DNA from: Perkinsus olseni
Taxonomy: Eukaryota; Perkinsozoa; Perkinsida; Perkinsidae
Reading direction: 5' to 3'
Assembly (NCBI GenBank): GCA_013115135.1
Contig: JABANP010000038.1
Location: 1-64,000 of the forward strand
DNA: 64,000 nucleotides
In this document: positions 59,055 to 64,000 of the stretch, one piece after another
Numbering within the stretch: the stretch's first letter is position 1
Layout of the letters: each line of letters starts with the position of its first letter
Position numbers and translations under genes: made by a program
Notes under the pieces: model-generated
The model's input: the letters and a program-made list of their open reading frames with translations, nothing else
The model's database searches: none
Told to the model about the DNA's origin: nothing

Positions 59055-62000
59055 TTAATCGACGCCGACAGGCTCCCTTGAGTGCTTGGTGATCTTCGCA
59101 GCTTTCTCTTCACTGCCTGCCGTGGATGCTCGTTTCCCTGGCAGCAGACTCCGACGCTCCCGCGTCCGTGCGACCTCGTTGTTGGCCATCACAGAGGCGC
59201 CCTTCGGCTCAGCCGTCCCCACGATCTTGTTGGTGGCCATCAATGAGGCTCCCTTCGGCTCCTTGGGCTCAGCCGTCTCCACGGTCTTGTTGGTGGCCAT
59301 CACAGAGGCTCCCTTCGGCTCCTTAGGGTCAGCCGTCCCCACGGTCTCGTTGTTGGCCATCACAGAGGCTCCCTTCGGCTCCTTAGGGTCAGCCGTCCCC
59401 ACGGTCTTGTTGTTGGCCATCACAGAGGCTCCCTTCGGCTCCTTAGGGTCAGCCGTCCCCACGGTCTTGTTGGTGGCCATCACAGGGGCTCCCTTCGGCT
59501 CCTTGGGCTCAGCCGTCTCCACGGTCTTGTTGGTGGCCATCACAGAGGCTCCCTTCGGCTCCTTAGGGTCAGCCGTCCCCACGGTCTTGTTGGTGGCCAT
59601 CACAGAGGCTCCCTTCGGCTCCTTGGGCTCAGCCGTCCCAATGGTCTTGTTGGTGGCCATCACAGAGGCTCCCTTCGGCTCCTAAGGGTCAGCCGTCCCC
59701 ACGGTCTTGTTGGTGGCCATCACAGAGGCTCCCTTCGGCTCCTTGGGCTCAGCCGTCCCAATGGTTTTGTTGGTGGCCATCACAGAGGCTCCCTTCGGCT
59801 CCTCAGGGTCAGCCGTCCCCACGGACTTGTTGTTGGCCATCACAGAGGCTCCCTTCGGCTCCTTCGGCTCCTTTGGCTCAGCCGTCCCCACGGTCTTGTT
59901 GGTGGCCATCACAGAGGCTCCCTTCGGCTCCTTAGGGTCAGCCGTCCCCACGGTCTTGTTGTTGGCCATCACAGAGGCTCCCTTCGGCTCCTTAGGGTCA
60001 GCCGTCCCCACGGTCTTGTTGTTGGCCATCACAGAGGCTCCCTTCGGCTCCTTGGGCTCAGCCGTCCCCACGGTCTTGTTGTTGGCCATCACAGAGGCTC
60101 CCTTCGGCTCCTTAGGGTCAGCCGTCCCTATGGCCTTGTTGTTGGCCATCACAGAGGCTCCCTTCGGCTCCTTAGGGTCAGCCGTCCCCACGGTCTTGTT
60201 GGTGGCCATCACAGAGGCTCCCTTCGGCTCCTTGGGCTCAGCCGTCCCAATGGTGTTGTTGGTGGCCATCACAGAGGCTCCCTTCGGCTCCTTGGGCTCA
60301 GCCGTCCCAATGGTCTTGTTGGTGGCCATCACAGAGGCTCCCTTCGGCTCCTTGGGCTCAGCCGTCCCAATGGTATTGTTGGTGGCCATCACAGAGGCTC
60401 CCTTCGGCTCCTCGGGCTCAGCCGTCCCAATGGTATTGTTGGTGGCCATCACAGAGGCTCCCTTCGGCTCCTTGGGCACAGCTGTTCCTCCAGAACCAAC
60501 TGAGAAGGCTGAAGTTTCCTTCAGCGGCGGCCCTAATCTCTCCTCTTTAGATCCCACTGAGCGGTCAGCGGGGCCCTCCCCATACGCGTCTCTGCGTGAA
60601 GCGTCTCCTCTAGCCGCCGCGGGTCGACCGTCCACAGCGGCAGCAGCAGCAGCAGCAGCCGACCGCGGCTCGCCTCCTCCCCTTCGCTCCTCACTCCTCG
60701 CCGCATCCCCACTCATAGCCGCCGACCCCGGCTTCTCAGCGGCAGTCTTGTCCACCCCTTCTGCCCCAACTCCCGTATTGGTAGTTCCCTCTGCAGCAGG
60801 AGGTGCACTCCTCGATGCTCCCACCGGAGGCACACCCGCAGCGGGAGACCCTCGTGCATCTCACCCCTTCTTTCCCAGTGCCAGGAATGGTTGAGTTCAC
60901 TCGGGGACCATCAGGGCTTCCCGCTGGCGGCTGGTTCGATGAACTGGAGGGACTGTTTCCCTGTGGCTGCATCACACCGCTCGACACCTCACAGGCCTTC
61001 CGGACAGCCGCCAGCACTTTCTCAATGGGCACTTTATTACCATTACTACTACCGTCACTAGAGATCCTGCTCGCAACTTTCTCAGCCAGCACCACCTGCT
61101 CCTTGAGGCACTTCTCACAGGCTGCTTTTACTTTCTTCTCGGGAGCTTCGGAGTCCATCTGAACCACCTTCACGTCCCTAGCAAGTGCCGGCTAAGCTCT
61201 TCGAGAGGGAGTCCACCACCTTGACTATGGCCGCAAAGCTCCCGACGGCATTTGCCACAGTTGCTCCTCGTCGGCCGATGGACTGTGCCAAGTCTTGCAG
61301 GCACGGGTCCTTGTTGGCGGCAGCAGCTTTGCCTTGAACCGAGCGAGCATTGATAGTAGCCTCCATTTGGGTCCGCTGTATTCTGGATCTAGCCCCGGCG
61401 AGAGAACGCTCAACACCGTGGAAGAGAACTTGCAGATGGCGTATCTCGTCCTGTATGGCGTTGAACAAGGGATCGGAAGCTCGGTTAATCTCTAGCCAAG
61501 CTTCAAGGGCCGCCTTTCGCCTGGCCAGGTCAATGCACTCCTCCAGGCACTTACCACCTGAAATCAAAAGAAGAATCTGGGTCGACAATCGTCAGGCAAC
61601 CCCTCGTCACCAGGAGAACTCAACAGCTCCGCGACGGCGTCTGCTTGACTGGTGCTGCCCTTATCATGCGGAGGAGTAGTCGAGTGAGCCTTGGGTGTAG
61701 CTGGTGTCCTCGAAGACGCCGTTGCCTGAGGTCCCAATGGATTCTTCAACGCAAATTAGATAGGCAAATCACCCCAACTCGAGATGAGTCCTGCTTAGCT
61801 GCAGTATTATCACCACCATCCTCTGCAGCCGCTGACCCTGACGGCTTGCTGCCATGGCTGACCTGAGCATAAGGTACTCTACGAGTTCCAATGAGGAGGG
61901 ACATCCCCCCAACGACCGACCCTTCGCTTGATGGCAGATATTAGCTCCTCCTTCTCTATGCAGTGGCTCATATTGATACCCAAACTCTGAGGAAATCAGG

Positions 62001-62462
62001 TCCGAGGCCGATCCCATCATTGCCCAAGGCTCCCTACAGTGGCTATCTGTCTCAGCGTTGGTACCGTGAGAGCGGTGAGGGCCGCATCATTGATAGTTGT
62101 GGTCTTGAACGCTGGGCTCTGCTTGTCAGCGTTGGCCGGCCCTGAAAAAACGCGGACGGGACTTGGTGAGGTGAGGAGGAGTGTGGTAGTGGTACTACCA
62201 GGGGCAGCAGAACTGGACGATCCCGAGCGCTGCGGAAAGGCTCCGGAAAGCTTGTCCGCCGCCTGGGGAGCCCGGAATGACGGTGGACGGGCTGAGGTGA
62301 ATGAAGTAGTCCCACCGGGTGAGGTAATTGCTGTTTACAACTTGTAGGCTGTTGTTGTTTGGGGCAGCTCTGTCTAATAGCACGGGGGAGATCTGTTCGG
62401 TCGTATCTGGGAATTGCGGGAGAGGATAGCGCCAATCGGAAGCAGTCCGACGGATCTACCAT
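59055..62462 (-). CDS. Large low-complexity protein with 22 tandem 20-residue repeats
   Basis: A possible start is ATG 62460-62462 ('MVDPSDCFRLALSSPAIPRY'). Ser/Pro-rich exons follow ('RPPSFRAPQAADKLSGAFPQ', 'ADKQSPAFKTTTINDAALTA'), then a helical exon 61560-61190 ('ECIDLARRKAALEAWLEINR', 'DEIRHLQVLFHGVERSLAGA'), another helical exon ('KKVKAACEKCLKEQVVLAEK'), a poly-Ala segment, and the repeat exon, unit 'EPKGASVMATNKTVGTADPK'. It ends 'ERRSLLPGKRASTAGSEEKA' and stops at 59055. An in-frame TAG at 59684-59682 interrupts repeat 13/14. N-terminal exon joins are uncertain. No known domain; the repeats are polar and should be unstructured. Confidence 0.55.
59180..60488 (-). repeat. 60-bp tandem repeat array, 22 units
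   Basis: Twenty-two near-identical 60-bp units (one 69 bp, carrying an extra 'EPK'), coding on the minus strand for variants of 'EPKGASVMATNKTVGTADPK'. Variation is concentrated at T/N, K/N/E, V/I and D/E. The opposite strand is also open through the array ('ITEAPFGSLGSAVPTVLLVA'). Confidence 0.95.
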
Positions 62463-62503
62463 AACGAGGCGAGACAAGCTTGGCGGCAGAGATAGACCGT
62501 CTA

Positions 62504-63073
62504 TCATAGACTATCCGGCTCTAGCCAGATCGTCGTCGAACGACCCCGAGATCTCGAAGGTGGACGCCTGAGTTCGTCTGTCGGGTTGGTCCCCTTTCAA
62601 TGGCGTGATCCGGTGCTTGCTCGTGGCGCAGACCAGAGCCGACCAGCAATCGGCACTCGACCATACCCTCCTTCCCTCTATACCATCCGCGTGGGCATCA
62701 CGGCATTTTAAACTAATCTATTGTCGCTCCGAAATACGACAGGAGAGGCCCGAGGGTCAGTAATTCACAAGGCAGCGCATAGTACAGCAACCTCTACTGC
62801 AGAGGCGGAGCTCACCGTTGCCTTTCTCGAGGATCGCTCAGTGTCTCATAAGCCTGCTGAATGCGATGGAAATCGTCGATAGAGCCTCCCTTGTCCGGGT
62901 GGTACCTCAAGCACAACCTGAACGAGGCCGCCATCCGAAGGTTCGCCGCCCTAGCTGCTAGCGACTTGCTTGCGGTAATTCTGCCTGATCTCCTCTTGAC
63001 CGGCGTACACGCTCGTTAAGCCAAGCACCCGATAATGGTTAGGAGGGACCCCGGAAGGAGCCCCAGGGGGCAT
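62504..63073 (-). CDS. J-domain (DnaJ-like) co-chaperone
   Basis: ATG 63071-63073 begins 'MPPGAPSGVPPNHYRVLGLT', followed by 'SVYAGQEEIRQNYRK'. The next exon reads 'LCLRYHPDKGGSIDDFHRIQ' and 'QAYETLSDPRERQR', giving a complete J-domain with the invariant HPD that stimulates Hsp70 ATPase. The two exons join in frame only if the intron uses a GC donor (AA|GCAAGT) with a normal CAG acceptor. A GTGAGC donor ends the J exon; a distant acceptor near 62575 would add 'RRPPSRSRGRSTTIWLEP' and a stop at 62504-62506, which is tentative. No Gly/Phe or zinc-finger region is visible, so it is a type III (DNAJC-like) protein. Confidence 0.75.
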
Positions 63074-63643
63074 GGCAAAAACGATGAAAACAACTATATT
63101 GTAGCACGCCTAGTCCTGTGCCATCCCGGAAGCCTGTGATGGGTTCAATATGACCAATCCCTTCAAAGGATCCACAGCAACGAGATGCCGAGCGCGCGTG
63201 GGGAGAGCAGCAGCGAACGACGATCACCAATCACTAACGTCCCTGAGCCATTGATGCCTAGTACCGCTAGGGGTTGTAGTCGATAAAGTCGCGCTAGACT
63301 AGTAACAACGAAGACCGAGAGAATTCATTCAACCAGTTTTGCCCCTTTACCACCTCCTAATTCTCAAATACAGCAACCGCAGCAGCATCAGCGTCCATTA
63401 CTACCACTCAGGTCGCCCGCACAGGAGGTCGAACATGAGGCAATGAGAGAGAGGCATTGATGGCGCAGTCTAACAACAGCGATCGTCGATACCCTCCATT
63501 GACGCCCCCTCCCTATCACTATTGACCAAGTCCACTTCGATAGGCATCTGTAGTGTACTAAAGAATCTTGAGCCCAATGGTATAGTCTGATACAGTACGT
63601 TATTACAAGCAGCCTCTGCTGCCGTTGCTGGTCAATAATACTA
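63074..63643. other. Spacer between the J-domain gene and the right-edge gene
   Basis: About 570 nt with no supported coding region. A 14-nt stretch at 63567-63580 (minus strand, CCATTGGGCTCAAG) resembles the 3' half of the spliced leader but is too short to call. Confidence 0.4.
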
Positions 63644-64000
63644 CTAAGATTGGACAGGAGGAGCCGTGGCTGCCGCGGGCTCCGCTGCTGCCGCTTGGAT
63701 CAGCTTAATCTTGCGAGATTGAGGATCGTACTCCATAAGGTCACCAGGGCGGCAGCCAGAGGGAGGCATGAATCGGATAGCGCCACGACCCGTATTGAAC
63801 TTTACCTTGCTACCAGGCTGCCAGTTGTCTGGTATCCGTACCGTAACACGCGCAACTGCCGAGTCGGAATAAGTGCGGGTCGCGGATGGAGCTTCCGAGA
63901 CTCTAGCCGCTCCGGGAGGCACCGTTGCTGCTGCTGCTGCATTATCAGTCGACGAAGGAACAGTAGCCCCACACTCCCACCACCACCCTCTTTTACCGTG
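63644..64000 (-). CDS. Small 'IPDNW' domain protein (5' part beyond right edge)
   Basis: The minus-strand frame is open from the window edge and reads 'VPSSTDNAAAAATVPPGAAR', then 'VARVTVRIPDNWQPGSKVKF', 'GAIRFMPPSGCRPGDLMEYD' and 'SRKIKLIQAAAAEPAAATAP' to the stop at 63644. The core aligns with the exon at 58573-58758 ('VRIPDGWKTGQKVQF', 'CRPGQVLLYN'), so the two genes, 5 kb apart on the same strand, share a domain and may be duplicates. The Ala/Pro-rich flanks are low complexity. Function unknown; the N-terminus is outside the window. Confidence 0.6.
   Translation of the reverse strand, partial: HGKRGWWWECGATVPSSTDNAAAAATVPPGAARVSEAPSATRTYSDSAVARVTVRIPDNWQPGSKVKFNTGRGAIRFMPPSGCRPGDLMEYDPQSRKIKLIQAAAAEPAAATAPPVQS

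Noticed and set aside
59707..60894. Plus-strand 395-codon ORF over the repeat array
   Set aside because: It exists because the 60-bp unit has no stop in that frame. Flanking coding exons and polar composition favour the minus strand.
63567..63580. Second spliced-leader-like sequence, minus strand
   Set aside because: Only the last 14 nt resemble the SL and with a one-base gap; the 5' half does not match. Expected by chance at this length with mismatches.

Overview
This is a nuclear window from a eukaryote. The genes are densely packed, on both strands, and broken by many very short GT-AG introns (mostly 35-70 nt). The gene set points to an alveolate, most likely a perkinsozoan such as Perkinsus. 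It includes a kelch-type Ser/Thr phosphatase (PPKL), a DYRK kinase of the plant/alveolate subtype, a TDY-type MAP kinase, and at 1048-1069 a near-exact match to the dinoflagellate/Perkinsus trans-spliced leader. The organism call is inference from content; no database was searched. I see no tRNA, rRNA, CRISPR array or intact transposon.

Layout: 1-488 is the N-terminus of a membrane-anchored paraoxonase-like protein (minus). 2.1-4.4 kb holds two tandem mitochondrial carriers (minus), the second lacking a central block. 5.1-8.4 kb is a Dbp4/DDX10 DEAD-box helicase (minus). 9.1-10.7 kb is an ankyrin-repeat protein (minus). A plus-strand run follows: MAP kinase (11.0-13.1 kb), Ap4A phosphorylase (13.4-14.6), PPKL phosphatase (15.1-19.3), an unknown secreted protein (19.7-22.2) and a DYRK kinase (22.2-25.5).

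25.8-37.4 kb is the most unusual part: four tandem minus-strand genes of one family I do not recognise. Each starts with a signal-peptide exon and then alternates a short, strand-rich, single-Cys module with a longer helical, single-Cys module. Introns after the strand modules recur in phase 2. A decayed relative lies at about 51.3-53.9 kb.

The next plus-strand run holds proteasome subunit alpha4/PSMA7 (38.4-39.6), a small membrane protein (39.7-40.1), an ERICH2-like protein (41.2-41.9), an ELAPOR/EIG121-like Cys-rich receptor (42.0-45.7) and what reads as a WD40 propeller joined to a TRP-like six-TM channel (45.8-50.9). The right end is minus strand: an intronless PB1-domain protein (54.3-55.4), an unknown propeller-like protein (55.9-58.2), a basic small domain (58.6-58.8), a protein with 22 tandem 20-residue repeats (59.1-62.5), a J-domain protein (62.5-63.1) and a second copy of the small domain cut by the window edge (63.6-64.0).

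Exon joins were made by eye from splice signals, frame continuity and family knowledge, so outer gene limits are approximate unless a start or stop codon is named.
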